DNA of 64,000 nucleotides from positions 62,001 through 126,000 of the forward strand of contig NZ_CP119421.1 of NCBI RefSeq assembly GCF_030506305.1, given 5' to 3'. Position 1 is the first letter of the stretch. Each line of letters opens with the position of its first letter. A program made the position numbers and the translations under genes. Under the pieces are notes generated by a model. The model was not told where the DNA came from. It did no database searches and saw only the letters and a program-made list of their open reading frames with translations. The DNA comes from Porifericola rhodea (GTDB taxonomy: Bacteria > Bacteroidota > Bacteroidia > Cytophagales > Cyclobacteriaceae). Positions 36,312 to 45,668 of this stretch are shown here, piece after piece.

Positions 36312-37315
36312 ACTTCTCCTCTGATTAAGTTGTTAAACGTTACAGCACCGGTAAGCTCATTGTTAGCGTTTACTACCGGTAAAAACAAAATTGGAAATGA
36401 TTTACTGGTGACTAATGCCAGCAGATCGGTAATCGTAGCCTCTTCCTGAATTTTTACAGGAGTGGTGTTCACTACATCAGCTACCCGGGTCTGGTTTAGA
36501 TCTTCAATATTTCTTAGCAGTCCACGCCTTACGTCTGCATTACTGGCCAACCCTTTAAGCTGTTGGTTCTGGTCTGTAAAAAGGGCAAAGCCCAGATCGT
36601 ATTTTTCTATGGCTTGCAGTACTTCTTTAAAAGAGCAATGATCCATATTGAGTACCGGCAGGTCTGCCTTATCTATCACTATATCTTTTACCTGATAGTG
36701 TGAGTTTACTTCCTGCAACTTCAATCCCATCAGGGCAGCTCCCATAGAGGTATGGTTCACTAGAAAAGAACCTGATACCGCTGAGTCTACCCCCATACTG
36801 CGCAGAATAAAAGACACCTCATCGTTTACACCTCCATCTACGTGAATTTTCTTAGCAGGAAACATCTTTGTAAACCTGCGAATACGGTTAAAGTTATCTT
36901 TACGAAAAACCCCTCCACTTTGCCCGGGGGTAGTTGTCATTAGCAGTATAAAAGAATACTGATCCTGAAACTGCTCAAACACCTCTAATGGAGTATCCGA
37001 GACTACTGCCAGGCCATACTGTGTACCATTGTTCGGCAAAGTAAAATTACGGCCTTCCATATCCTCATACTGAAATTGCACGTACTCTATGTCATGCTGT
37101 ACTATCTGATCCAGATATTTTTCCGGTTCAGAAGAAATAATATGCAGATCAATTGGAGTATTGCTAATTTTACGAATCTGAGCGATATCATCAAATACAG
37201 CAGGATTGTCATTACAGTCAATATGGAAGGAATCTATATTCAGAGCATCCAGCTCTTTTACTAATTGTTCCAGAGACTTTGCTTTGTTCGAGTATAATGA
37301 AGCAGAAATTTTCAA
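36308..37315 (-). CDS. Ribulose-phosphate 3-epimerase-like domain fused to a CBS pair
   Basis: A 335-residue two-part protein. Residues 1-200 match the ribulose-phosphate 3-epimerase barrel, with all four metal ligands in place (H31 and D33 in HIDCND, H58 in DLHII, D160 in HVDGG), the PGQSGG phosphate loop at 130-135 and the SGSFLV strand. Residues about 225-335 form two CBS modules, typical adenosine-nucleotide sensors. It overlaps aroF by 4 bp, so both proteins are made together. I know no named family with this fusion; it could be a regulated supplier of a pentose or tetrose phosphate. Function is inferred. Confidence 0.8.
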   Translation of the reverse strand: MKISASLYSNKAKSLEQLVKELDALNIDSFHIDCNDNPAVFDDIAQIRKISNTPIDLHIISSEPEKYLDQIVQHDIEYVQFQYEDMEGRNFTLPNNGTQYGLAVVSDTPLEVFEQFQDQYSFILLMTTTPGQSGGVFRKDNFNRIRRFTKMFPAKKIHVDGGVNDEVSFILRSMGVDSAVSGSFLVNHTSMGAALMGLKLQEVNSHYQVKDIVIDKADLPVLNMDHCSFKEVLQAIEKYDLGFALFTDQNQQLKGLASNADVRRGLLRNIEDLNQTRVADVVNTTPVKIQEEATITDLLALVTSKSFPILFLPVVNANNELTGAVTFNNLIRGEV

Positions 37316-37409
37316 TGGTTTATCCTCTTTCTTGTTCTCTTTCAGTAATAAATTTGTGGCGTAAAGTTCAGCATTTTCCGCTTATTACCTATAATTTTGA
37401 CCGCTTTTT

Positions 37410-38276
37410 ATGATCGTTATTAAGCTTATATCACGTCTTCCCTTATCCGTACTCTATTTGTTTTCGGATTTTCTGTATTTTCTGTTGCGCTTTGTAACAG
37501 CATATCGCAAGAGAGTAATTATGAAAAACCTTCGCAATTCCTTTCCTGAAAAAAGCGAGAAAGAGCTTATATATATTAAAAACCGATTTTACCGTCACTT
37601 GGGAGATGTAATAGTAGAAAGCATAAAAACACTTACTATTTCTGAAGCGGAGCTCAACCAAAGGGTAAAGCTGATAAACCCTGAAGTCATCACTACTTTT
37701 TATGATCAGGGACAGTCTGTTATTGGCCTTTCGTCCCATCAGGGTAACTGGGAATGGATGCTGGTATCATGCAGTTCACAACTACCTTTTCATATAGATG
37801 CAGTATACATGCAGCTCAAAAACAACTTTTTTGATGGTGTGATGCAGAAAATAAGAGGCCGGTTTGGGGCAACTCCTATAGAAAAGCGCACCTCTTTTCG
37901 TAGTATGATGCTGCAAAAGAAAGTAAGTATTACGGCAATGGTAGCTGACCAGCGGGCACAAAAAAGCCAGTATCAGTATTATACGACTTTTCTGAACCAG
38001 GAAACCGGCTTTTATGAAGGTCCGGAAAGGATCGCCCACAAGCTTAAAAGACCAGCTTTTATTGTAGATATGAAGCGAGAGCGGAGGGGGTATTATAGCA
38101 TCCACTTTCATGTGATTGATAAACCTCCATTTAACAAAGAGCCTAACTACATCACAAAACAGTTTGCCAGGCTGATAGAAGAGGCTATTCAGGAGCGCCC
38201 TGCCGAATGGCTATGGTCGCATAACCGCTGGAAATACAAAAGGCAGACATCAGAAATGCCTGCCTCAGTAGAATAG
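37410..38276 (+). CDS. Lipid A (LpxL/HtrB-type) acyltransferase
   Basis: A 288-residue membrane-associated acyltransferase. An N-terminal hydrophobic anchor (about 5-30) precedes the catalytic HX4E motif H110-QGNW-E115 in SSHQGNWEW. The family adds secondary acyl chains to lipid A (lysophospholipid acyltransferases are related). TAATTTTG at 37392-37399 fits a -7 element. It is divergent from the epimerase-CBS operon, near kdsC, which fits lipopolysaccharide synthesis. Confidence 0.88.
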   Translation: MIVIKLISRLPLSVLYLFSDFLYFLLRFVTAYRKRVIMKNLRNSFPEKSEKELIYIKNRFYRHLGDVIVESIKTLTISEAELNQRVKLINPEVITTFYDQGQSVIGLSSHQGNWEWMLVSCSSQLPFHIDAVYMQLKNNFFDGVMQKIRGRFGATPIEKRTSFRSMMLQKKVSITAMVADQRAQKSQYQYYTTFLNQETGFYEGPERIAHKLKRPAFIVDMKRERRGYYSIHFHVIDKPPFNKEPNYITKQFARLIEEAIQERPAEWLWSHNRWKYKRQTSEMPASVE

Positions 38277-38288
38277 CCACAAATAAAA

Positions 38289-38591
38289 CTAAGCAAAAAC
38301 TTCTTCTGAGATATGCTTATAACCCATACGAGTAGGCTTAACCTCTTTGAGGCGGCCTTTGTACTTGGTTTCAGATTTCAGCATTTCTATTCCTCCTTTT
38401 TGGTATTCTCTTAGATAGGTTATCAGCGTAGTTTTGGAAATTTCACAAATCCGGCAAATTTCACTGTGGGGCAGTCCTTTGCTTTTTAGATACAAAGCTT
38501 CCATTTTCTGCTGCACGCGAGCACTCGCATTATGGTAGCGCTCAAACCTTAGCGCTTCCGTTTCCTCCTCATTAAACTTGATTCTGATCAT
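38289..38591 (-). pseudogene. IS630-type transposase N-terminal (HTH) remnant
   Basis: A 100-residue ORF with a helix-turn-helix typical of the first part of IS630-family transposases: LYLKSKGLPHSEICRICEIS followed by TTLITYLREY and a KGGIEMLK segment. After about residue 80 the sequence no longer matches that family, and no DDE catalytic domain is found downstream, where the acyltransferase gene ends 12 bp away. It is therefore a broken insertion-sequence fragment or a domesticated HTH protein. No flanking inverted repeats could be found by eye. Confidence 0.55.
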
Positions 38592-38623
38592 TGGTGGTAG
38601 TGTTTGGGTTTTGAAGAAAGTTC

Positions 38624-38654
38624 AAAAAAAAGCGACTTAACAGGTTAAGTTGCT
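38624..38654 (-). terminator. Rho-independent terminator after the small secreted ORF
   Basis: On the minus strand an 11-bp stem (one G:T wobble) with a 2-nt loop is followed by eight T. It lies about 40 nt after the small ORF ending at 38693, so the transcript from the upstream secreted protein gene appears to include it. Confidence 0.65.
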
Positions 38655-38692
38655 ATACAAATATTGCCATTCCTTAGCCAAAGTACTATCCC

Positions 38693-38932
38693 CTACTTTG
38701 TGGTAAATTTTGCCCGAAATGCTAATAATATGGGTGATTCTCTAACGATTTTGCAATACTTCATTCGTTTTAACCTGACCATTTGACCATACCTTTGGAC
38801 TCTTAGGTTTAAATAATCAGAAAAAGTTACAAAATCAGCTTCTGCTAATACTGTAGTTCTATCAGAATATTTTACTACCAGAGCTTCCGCACCAAAACAA
38901 ACACTTGCTGTACACTGAAAGGCTACGCACAC
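38693..38932 (-). CDS. Possible small secreted protein
   Basis: A 79-residue ORF beginning with GTG, 20 bp after the stop of the upstream gene and ending about 40 bp before a terminator. The frame upstream of the GTG codes for a hydrophobic stretch that reads like a signal peptide (SWFVCVAFQCTASVCFGAEA), so the real start could be a few codons earlier at a weak initiator. No homologue is recognised. Its place before the terminator supports that it is transcribed, though coding is unproven. Confidence 0.35.
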   Translation of the reverse strand: MCVAFQCTASVCFGAEALVVKYSDRTTVLAEADFVTFSDYLNLRVQRYGQMVRLKRMKYCKIVRESPILLAFRAKFTTK

Positions 38933-38952
38933 GAACCATGAAGTCAGAAAAC

Positions 38953-39678
38953 TTAGCTTTTATTCAGCTTTAAGTAGTATTGCCAGATTTTGAGCAGCTC
39001 TTCTCTACTGTCAGGCCTAAGCCTTTCTGATTTCATATATTTGTTTAGAGCTTTACGGAACTGAATTTCTACCAGAGAAAGCAGGTCTTTCCTCTTTTTA
39101 ATTTCATATAGTTTAGACTGGCTACACAGAAAATACCGTTCACGCTTTTTTATCTCCGCACCTCTTCTTCCCATATCCAGACCTACTACATAATCTGGCT
39201 TTTTGATGTAGGCTTCCGTTTTAAGCAGTAGGCTATCTGCCGCAGCATGCAACAATTCTACATACGCTGCCAGAGGTGTGCCATTCAGCGTAAATGTATT
39301 CGCCAGTATAAAAGTCTGGGTTTGGCCTAGCTTTTCGTTATTCCAGATGAAGGATTTAAGTACATTTTCACCAGCCACTTTTACCTGAGTTGGTTGCCAT
39401 TGAATTTCCAGCAGGGCATTCTCCAGATCGTAGCGCAAAGGGTAAATCTCGGAACTACGCCCATCTTTCAGAGTAAACTGTCCGTTTTGCCAAGTTGAAT
39501 AAAGATAATAATTGCCCTTTACCTCGGGCGGGGGCATTTTTCTCCCGATCATCAGCTGAGTACTATTAAAAGTACCATTTTCCAGCCTGAACAAACCAGA
39601 TTCAATGCCGGGAGCATTTTGGGCATACAGTAGCAATGGAAGCCATAGCAGCACCAGCAAAAATAAATAACACTTCAT
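38953..39678 (-). CDS. Secreted protein of unknown function
   Basis: A 241-residue exported protein with a clear signal peptide (residues 1-19, cleavage near LLYAQ). The mature part is mostly beta strands followed by a charged helical C-terminus (about 170-241, rich in Lys/Arg/Glu). I do not recognise the family. It follows the SusCD-linked lipoprotein gene with 108 bp between, on the same strand, and could belong to the same locus. Confidence 0.6.
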   Translation of the reverse strand: MKCYLFLLVLLWLPLLLYAQNAPGIESGLFRLENGTFNSTQLMIGRKMPPPEVKGNYYLYSTWQNGQFTLKDGRSSEIYPLRYDLENALLEIQWQPTQVKVAGENVLKSFIWNNEKLGQTQTFILANTFTLNGTPLAAYVELLHAAADSLLLKTEAYIKKPDYVVGLDMGRRGAEIKKRERYFLCSQSKLYEIKKRKDLLSLVEIQFRKALNKYMKSERLRPDSREELLKIWQYYLKLNKS

Positions 39679-39786
39679 ATGAAAGAAAGTAAAGAGGCTG
39701 CCTTATAAGTTGTGGCTTTACTTTAGTAAATACTTTACCTGGTAATTCTCATACTTACAAACCAACCTCTAAAGTGTACCTTGCCT

Positions 39787-40719
39787 CTACTGAGGTGTTA
39801 GCGTACTCGTCCAGATATCGCCAAAGGAATTACTACTTTCCAGTTGTATAATTCCAGTAGCAGGATCATAGGTACCGCTAATTGACACCGCCCCTCCAAA
39901 AGGATCGGAGAAGCTGGCAGTAATCGTATTGCATACATCAGTGAGGCTACGCTCTTCCTCACTACTGATACCGTATACATCGTACCATTCCAGATAGACT
40001 CCATTATAAATATCGCTTAATGAGTATTGCCCCGGAGCAACTTCGGTCAGGCTTACTTCATAAGTGTAGTCTTCCAGAGCAGCGGCGCAGCAGGGGTCAG
40101 TAGATTGCCCGTCAGTAACTGCTACATAAGTCCCTTCCGGAATATCTGACGGACAGGAAATACTCCAGGCTACGTTACATCCTCCAAAAGATGGCTGCAC
40201 TGGCTCCTGACAGAGATCAGAGTTCAGTGCTGTAGTTAACCTTCTGCCATCTGCGGTATTAATAGGGAAAGTGAGGTTAAAATTATCCCCTACTTCCAGG
40301 CTGTCTTTGGTAAAGTCAGGCTTAAAACTCTGTATTGCGCTAATTACTTCTTCTACGCTTACAGTTACCATAGAAGGAAAAGTACTTACTTCTTTTAGTT
40401 CCACAGGATCATAGCTAAGATCAGCCGGATTACCTTCCGCATCGGTTGTAGCATCTTTTTCCGTAAATGTAAGCAGTATATCTACCGAGCTAACTTCAGT
40501 TACGTCAAAGCCATCTACATTGATTTCAAATTCTACCTCCTGCCCGCTAAGGTCGTTCAGAGCATTATAGAATGATTTGTCTTCGTTAACATCAATAAGA
40601 GTGATGGCTCCTATATGGTCATTCAGATTAGGAATATTGCCCCAGCGCTCTTCCTCACAGGCATTTAGCGCAATTAGTAGCCCTATACAGAGCAAAAAAA
40701 CTTTATATTTCATGATCAT
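39787..40719 (-). CDS. SusCD-associated surface lipoprotein
   Basis: A 310-residue lipoprotein (lipobox LNAC, Cys 21) with a beta-rich body and several cysteines. Its position directly after susC and susD in the same orientation (27 bp from susD) is that of SusE/F-type accessory lipoproteins. No known domain is certain. It probably sits on the cell surface and helps capture the nutrient. Confidence 0.7.
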   Translation of the reverse strand: MIMKYKVFLLCIGLLIALNACEEERWGNIPNLNDHIGAITLIDVNEDKSFYNALNDLSGQEVEFEINVDGFDVTEVSSVDILLTFTEKDATTDAEGNPADLSYDPVELKEVSTFPSMVTVSVEEVISAIQSFKPDFTKDSLEVGDNFNLTFPINTADGRRLTTALNSDLCQEPVQPSFGGCNVAWSISCPSDIPEGTYVAVTDGQSTDPCCAAALEDYTYEVSLTEVAPGQYSLSDIYNGVYLEWYDVYGISSEEERSLTDVCNTITASFSDPFGGAVSISGTYDPATGIIQLESSNSFGDIWTSTLTPQ

Positions 40720-40746
40720 TCGTTTTAAGTGAAAGAGTATGGCCCT

Positions 40747-42351
40747 TTAGTTGACATCCCAGAATATGGGTGAATCCAGTGCCGGTGGTGGAGAGGGCGC
40801 ATTGGCATTGGTGTTCAGCTCCGTGATAGAGTAAGGTAGACGCAACGGAAAGGGTGCCGCAGGGGCTAAGCTTGCAGGTAAATCTGCCGGATAGCCGGTT
40901 CTTCTCAAATCCGTAAAAACTTCCATACCATTGCCAAACTGTGCGTAGTACTTCTCTTTAATGATCACATTGAGCTTAAGATCATCTGAAGAGGCATCTG
41001 CATATTCCTGAAGGCGGTCAGCTACATAGGCATCTACCGCTTCATCATCCATCGCTTCCGCATCTTCATCTAAGGCCAGTCCCAGCCTTTCTACTTTATC
41101 CATAGATGCTCTTATCCCTTCTTCCAGATATTCTTCTACCGATGCCCCCTCGCTAACCCCTGTTAACATAAGCTTGGCTTCTGCCAGCATAAAAGCCCGC
41201 ATGGCATTAGTTAGGTAGGGCAATACTCCTGCGCCCTGCCCTCCATCGCCCTGGCCAGCGCCAGAACGTGTGTTATTATCATACTCACCACCTACTGGGT
41301 ATACACCGAAAGTGGCCCTTAGCTCATCATCACCGGGTAGCCCCGAAGGGTCGCCATGATCTCTGCCTATGTAGCCTTCACCCGCCTCCCCTAGGTCGGT
41401 AGTACTCAAAAGACCATACACGCAGTCGGTACGGCTGCTACAGGGCGTGGTCTCAAAATCCAGCTCATCATCTGTACCCTGGCGGTAAATATAGAACGGC
41501 AGGCGGGGGTCCTCTTTTTTGATCAGATTATACATAAAGTAATTGCTCATGTAGTAATCTTTATCACCATCTACATATTCTATCTGGTAAAGGGGGTGGC
41601 GGTTATTAGGAGTTAGAGTGCTACCGAAAGTAAATTCATAGTCATCACTATTGTCATTGATGAGCTGGTTAGCCGCTATGAGTGCATTTATACCCGAACT
41701 GGCCCGGCTGGCATCTACCAGACGAAGGTTGAGAAATATACGTAGCTTCAGGGTATTGGCAGTCGTTTTCCATTTGTCCAGATCTCCGGCATATATCAGG
41801 TCTCCTTCTACATTAAGAGAAGACTCTTTATCCATGTCTGCAATCGCCTCATCCAGTAAGAGCAGCAATTCGTCGTAAATGGTGGCGGCAGTTGTAAACT
41901 CAGGAGACAGGGTTTCTTCTCCATTGAGAGCGTTTGTAAATGGCAAATCTCCCCATAGGTCTACCATGACCAGGTAAGTATGGGCCTTCATCACTTTAGC
42001 AATACCTACGAAGTTCCAGGCTTCCAACTCTGTTCCCTGCTCTATAATTTCCTGTGTTTCTTTCAGGGAATTAGCGAAGAGCGCATCATAATCATTAGAA
42101 TAAGTGGTAGGGTCCTGCGTGTACTGACTTTCGGAAAGGTCGTACATCTGCCGGGTAAATACCATAGTGTTTTTGTTGATATCTCTACCCATACGGAAGC
42201 CTTTAGAGGTTTGGGCTCCGGGCAGTATCAGGCTTAGCGTACCTTCCTGTGGGTTATTGGGGTCTTCATTGATGTTTAGCCAATCTTCTCCACAGGCAGT
42301 AAATACTAAGGTAGCCAGTGTATATATGATAATTTTTCTTGTTGTTTTCAT
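40747..42351 (-). CDS. SusD/RagB-family nutrient-binding lipoprotein
   Basis: A 534-residue surface lipoprotein with lipobox FTAC (Cys 20) and the SusD-like start GEDWLNINEDPNNPQEG. The helical TPR-like body and the C-terminal YAQFGNGMEVFTDLRRTGYP segment are typical of the SusD-like 2 group. SusD lids the SusC transporter and captures glycan or peptide ligands. The SusC gene lies 11 bp upstream. No glycan hydrolase is adjacent, so the substrate is not revealed. Confidence 0.92.
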   Translation of the reverse strand: MKTTRKIIIYTLATLVFTACGEDWLNINEDPNNPQEGTLSLILPGAQTSKGFRMGRDINKNTMVFTRQMYDLSESQYTQDPTTYSNDYDALFANSLKETQEIIEQGTELEAWNFVGIAKVMKAHTYLVMVDLWGDLPFTNALNGEETLSPEFTTAATIYDELLLLLDEAIADMDKESSLNVEGDLIYAGDLDKWKTTANTLKLRIFLNLRLVDASRASSGINALIAANQLINDNSDDYEFTFGSTLTPNNRHPLYQIEYVDGDKDYYMSNYFMYNLIKKEDPRLPFYIYRQGTDDELDFETTPCSSRTDCVYGLLSTTDLGEAGEGYIGRDHGDPSGLPGDDELRATFGVYPVGGEYDNNTRSGAGQGDGGQGAGVLPYLTNAMRAFMLAEAKLMLTGVSEGASVEEYLEEGIRASMDKVERLGLALDEDAEAMDDEAVDAYVADRLQEYADASSDDLKLNVIIKEKYYAQFGNGMEVFTDLRRTGYPADLPASLAPAAPFPLRLPYSITELNTNANAPSPPPALDSPIFWDVN

Positions 42352-42362
42352 GGTGCTATGGA

Positions 42363-45300
42363 TTAGAAAGTTAAGCGAAGATTAACACCAAAACGTCGGG
42401 TGGTAGGGATCACGCCAAAGTCTATCCCCTGGGCATTACCTGAGCCATCTGACTCCGCGCCAAGGTTTTGCACATTTCCTGCACCGAGGGAGTTAGTTTC
42501 AGGATCAAAGTTGAGGCTATTGGGGAAGTTGTAAGCTTCGTACCACAGATTACGTCCCGTAAGCGCAATACTTGCCGAACCAAAGGGGGTAACCTCCAGC
42601 AAACTTTCAGGAAGCTGATAAGAAAGAGTTACTTCCCGCAGCCTTATTGTAGAAGCATCAAACACCAGAAACTCATCGGGGCCTGCACTTCCAAAAGTAT
42701 TGATGAAGAACCAGTCGTTTACTGTAAGCTGAGTGCCATTAGGGATAACCTGCCCATTCTCGTCGGTGATGGCCTGCTGTGTACTCGGGCTGCCTAACAC
42801 ACCAGGTATTACGAGTGTAACTTCTCTCCCTCTGGGGTTATTGGTAATTGTTTCGGTGGTTAAGCCGCGGCCAAATACCTGTGAGTAAGTATCTGAATAC
42901 ATATCTCCACCTTTGCGCCAGTCTATCAACACATCTAACGAAAGTCCTTTCCAGCTTAGCGTATTGGTTACTCCCAGAGTAAAATCCGGGTTGGGGTCAC
43001 CAATAATTTCAAACTCTGACTTTTCAATCAGTTTTCCGGTATTTGGGTCTACCAACAGTTGGCCGTCAGTATGGCGAGCGGCAACTGAGCCCAGTATCTG
43101 CCCGTAGGCTTCGCCTTCACGATGCACTATACGGACGGAGTTGCCATAGCCTCCCACAAAAATTTCGGTGAGTCCATTGCCAATCTTATCTACGGTATTT
43201 CTGTTTCTGGAGAAAGCAGAGTAAATATTCCAGACAATGCCACTGGATGTACGAATAGGCGTAAGATCAAGCCCCAGTTCTATACCCGTATTGCTTACCT
43301 GCCCAATGTTGGCGATAGCATTCCAGTAGCCGCTAGAGGGAGCCACATCTATGGGTACTATCTGGTCTTTGGTCCAGCGATCGTAATAGGTGAAGTCAAT
43401 GCCAATTCTATCGTTAAACAACCTGAGCTCAGTACCTACTTCAAACTCAGTAGTAAACTCTGGCCTTAGATCTGCATTGCCTATAGTATTGCTAAGCCCC
43501 TGCACATTGTTGTTATTGACCGGAAAATCAAAAGACGCGATGTTGTTTCCCAGGCCTGAGTTAGTCAGGAAAACCGTTTGGGTAAGATACGCATTCAGGT
43601 CGTTACCTGAATTGGCAATACCAGCTCTCACTTTGGCAAAGTTGAGGATATTAGACTCCATACCCAGGGCGTCGGTTAGTACAAAGGAACCGCTTACGCC
43701 CGGATAAAAGAAGCTGCGCTCATCTTTAGGCAAACCAGAGTGCCAATCGTTACGGCCGACAAGGTTCAGAAAAGCATAATCTTTATATGACAAGCCAACA
43801 TCAGCGAAAACTGCCTGATAGCGTACCCTGGAAAAGTCTCCTCCATTAGGGATCACAGTCTGTAAGTTGTCCATATCATCAATACCCCTCACAATAATGC
43901 CCGTACCCTGAAACGACTGCCGTTCAATAGTTCTTTGGTTGGCATTATGACCGGCAATTACTTTTAGCCCGATGTCTGGGCTTAGGTCTTTGTTTACAGT
44001 CAGCAGCAGGTTACCATCAATTTCTGAACGGGCAATATCGTCTGAGGTCATCAGGCCGCTGGGCCAGATGCCACTACCTGCAGGAATAACATTGAGGCGC
44101 CTGTCGGTATAAGCATTAAAACCAGCCTGGTACTGAACTGTAAGCCACTCAAACAGGTCGTAGCCTACCGATATTTTTCCATAGTATCGATCTACCTGGG
44201 AAGTATGGGGGGCATACCTGGCCAGCCAGTAAGGGTTGTCATTGTCTGGACGATAAAAAGCGCTATTGCCCTCCGCATCTTCTATAGGAAAACCTGCCAC
44301 ATTTACGTTGGGAGGAGTAAACAGCAAGCGCTCAGTTACGCTGGTACCGGCAGTACCCAGACCTGTAATGGGCGGCGAGCTTAGGTCAGTGTTGACATAG
44401 CTGATGCTACCGTTTATAAAAATACCGTTTTCCAATGTGGCATTACCACCAACATTTACGCTGGTACGTGTCACTTCATTATTGGGCACTATACCTTCGT
44501 TGGTTGTGCGTGAAGCTCCGGCGGTAAAGTTAGCTTTTTCATTACCTGCAGAAACCGTAACTGCATTTTCAAACACATAGCCCTCTCTAAAAAAGGCTTT
44601 TGGCGTATTATAAGCCTGCAAAGGGATGGTAGCATTTACCAGCTCAGGAAAACGCGTTGGGTAGCGGTCGTAAGGGTGAGCGACTAGCGGCCTTCCCTGA
44701 TCGTCAAAACCGAGGATCAGCTCTGCATTCAAGGGGTTTTGCCAGGCAGGATGGTCAGTATCAAAAGGGGCTCCCCAGGTACCGAAATTAGTATCTACAT
44801 ACTTAAAATTATTACCCTGGGTATATCTAAACTGATAGTCAGGAAGGTTAGATACCTGCTCTACCGTATATGAGCCACTGTAAGCTACCTCCAGGCCCTT
44901 GCGTGTACCTTTGCGTCCTGCTTTTGTCGTAATAACGATTACCCCATTGGCCGCACGAGAGCCGTACAGTGCAGAGGCTGCTGCTCCCTTGAGGACGGTC
45001 ATAGACTCTATATTGTTGGGATCCAGATCAAACGAGCGGTTAGAAGAGGTGGTACCTCCCTGGGCGAAGCTACCTGTCTGAAAGGTAGAGTTATCAAAGG
45101 GTACCCCATCTACTACAAACAAAGGTTGGTTGTTGCCGAGCAGCGAGGAGTTACCACGAATGGTAATGTTGGTACCTGCTGCTACTGCTCCCCCTGCTCC
45201 TATGATATTAACACCTGGCACTTTGCCCTGCAAAGCTCTGACTGGATCGGGTTCAGCTTTTTGGGCTATCTTTTCTCCATCCAGATTGGAAACTGCATAA

Positions 45301-45668
45301 CCCAAAGCGCGCTTCTCCCGCTCAATATTTACAGCAGTCACTACTACTTCTGAAAGCTGCCTGGCATCAGAATTTAAAGTAATATCTACGGTACTTCTAC
45401 CATTAACTTCTACATCCTGAGAGATATAACCTATAAATGAGAAAGCAAGTACATTTTCTCCTTCGGGCACACTAATGCGATAATTGCCATCAATGTCAGT
45501 GACTGTACCTATGGTGGTGCCTTTTACAATGATATTTACTCCGGGCAGAGGGTTACCATCTTCGGCAGAAGTCACTTTACCGGATACAGAGGTTTGTGCC
45601 TGTAGCGACAAAGCACAACAGGCCAGCAAAACCAGCGGTATCATCATTTTGTAGAATTTTACATTCAT
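42363..45668 (-). CDS. SusC/RagA-family TonB-linked outer membrane transporter
   Basis: An 1101-residue TonB-dependent transporter. It has a signal peptide (1-25), an N-terminal carboxypeptidase-regulatory-like domain (TSVSGKVTSAEDGNPLPGV), the TonB plug with LSEVVVTA and SLLGNNQPLFVVDGVPF, and a long beta-barrel ending in a final strand FGVNLRLTF. It imports oligomers bound by SusD, driven by TonB. It is the first gene of a three-gene operon, and the 679-bp upstream region holds its control sites. Confidence 0.95.
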   Translation of the reverse strand: MNVKFYKMMIPLVLLACCALSLQAQTSVSGKVTSAEDGNPLPGVNIIVKGTTIGTVTDIDGNYRISVPEGENVLAFSFIGYISQDVEVNGRSTVDITLNSDARQLSEVVVTAVNIEREKRALGYAVSNLDGEKIAQKAEPDPVRALQGKVPGVNIIGAGGAVAAGTNITIRGNSSLLGNNQPLFVVDGVPFDNSTFQTGSFAQGGTTSSNRSFDLDPNNIESMTVLKGAAASALYGSRAANGVIVITTKAGRKGTRKGLEVAYSGSYTVEQVSNLPDYQFRYTQGNNFKYVDTNFGTWGAPFDTDHPAWQNPLNAELILGFDDQGRPLVAHPYDRYPTRFPELVNATIPLQAYNTPKAFFREGYVFENAVTVSAGNEKANFTAGASRTTNEGIVPNNEVTRTSVNVGGNATLENGIFINGSISYVNTDLSSPPITGLGTAGTSVTERLLFTPPNVNVAGFPIEDAEGNSAFYRPDNDNPYWLARYAPHTSQVDRYYGKISVGYDLFEWLTVQYQAGFNAYTDRRLNVIPAGSGIWPSGLMTSDDIARSEIDGNLLLTVNKDLSPDIGLKVIAGHNANQRTIERQSFQGTGIIVRGIDDMDNLQTVIPNGGDFSRVRYQAVFADVGLSYKDYAFLNLVGRNDWHSGLPKDERSFFYPGVSGSFVLTDALGMESNILNFAKVRAGIANSGNDLNAYLTQTVFLTNSGLGNNIASFDFPVNNNNVQGLSNTIGNADLRPEFTTEFEVGTELRLFNDRIGIDFTYYDRWTKDQIVPIDVAPSSGYWNAIANIGQVSNTGIELGLDLTPIRTSSGIVWNIYSAFSRNRNTVDKIGNGLTEIFVGGYGNSVRIVHREGEAYGQILGSVAARHTDGQLLVDPNTGKLIEKSEFEIIGDPNPDFTLGVTNTLSWKGLSLDVLIDWRKGGDMYSDTYSQVFGRGLTTETITNNPRGREVTLVIPGVLGSPSTQQAITDENGQVIPNGTQLTVNDWFFINTFGSAGPDEFLVFDASTIRLREVTLSYQLPESLLEVTPFGSASIALTGRNLWYEAYNFPNSLNFDPETNSLGAGNVQNLGAESDGSGNAQGIDFGVIPTTRRFGVNLRLTF

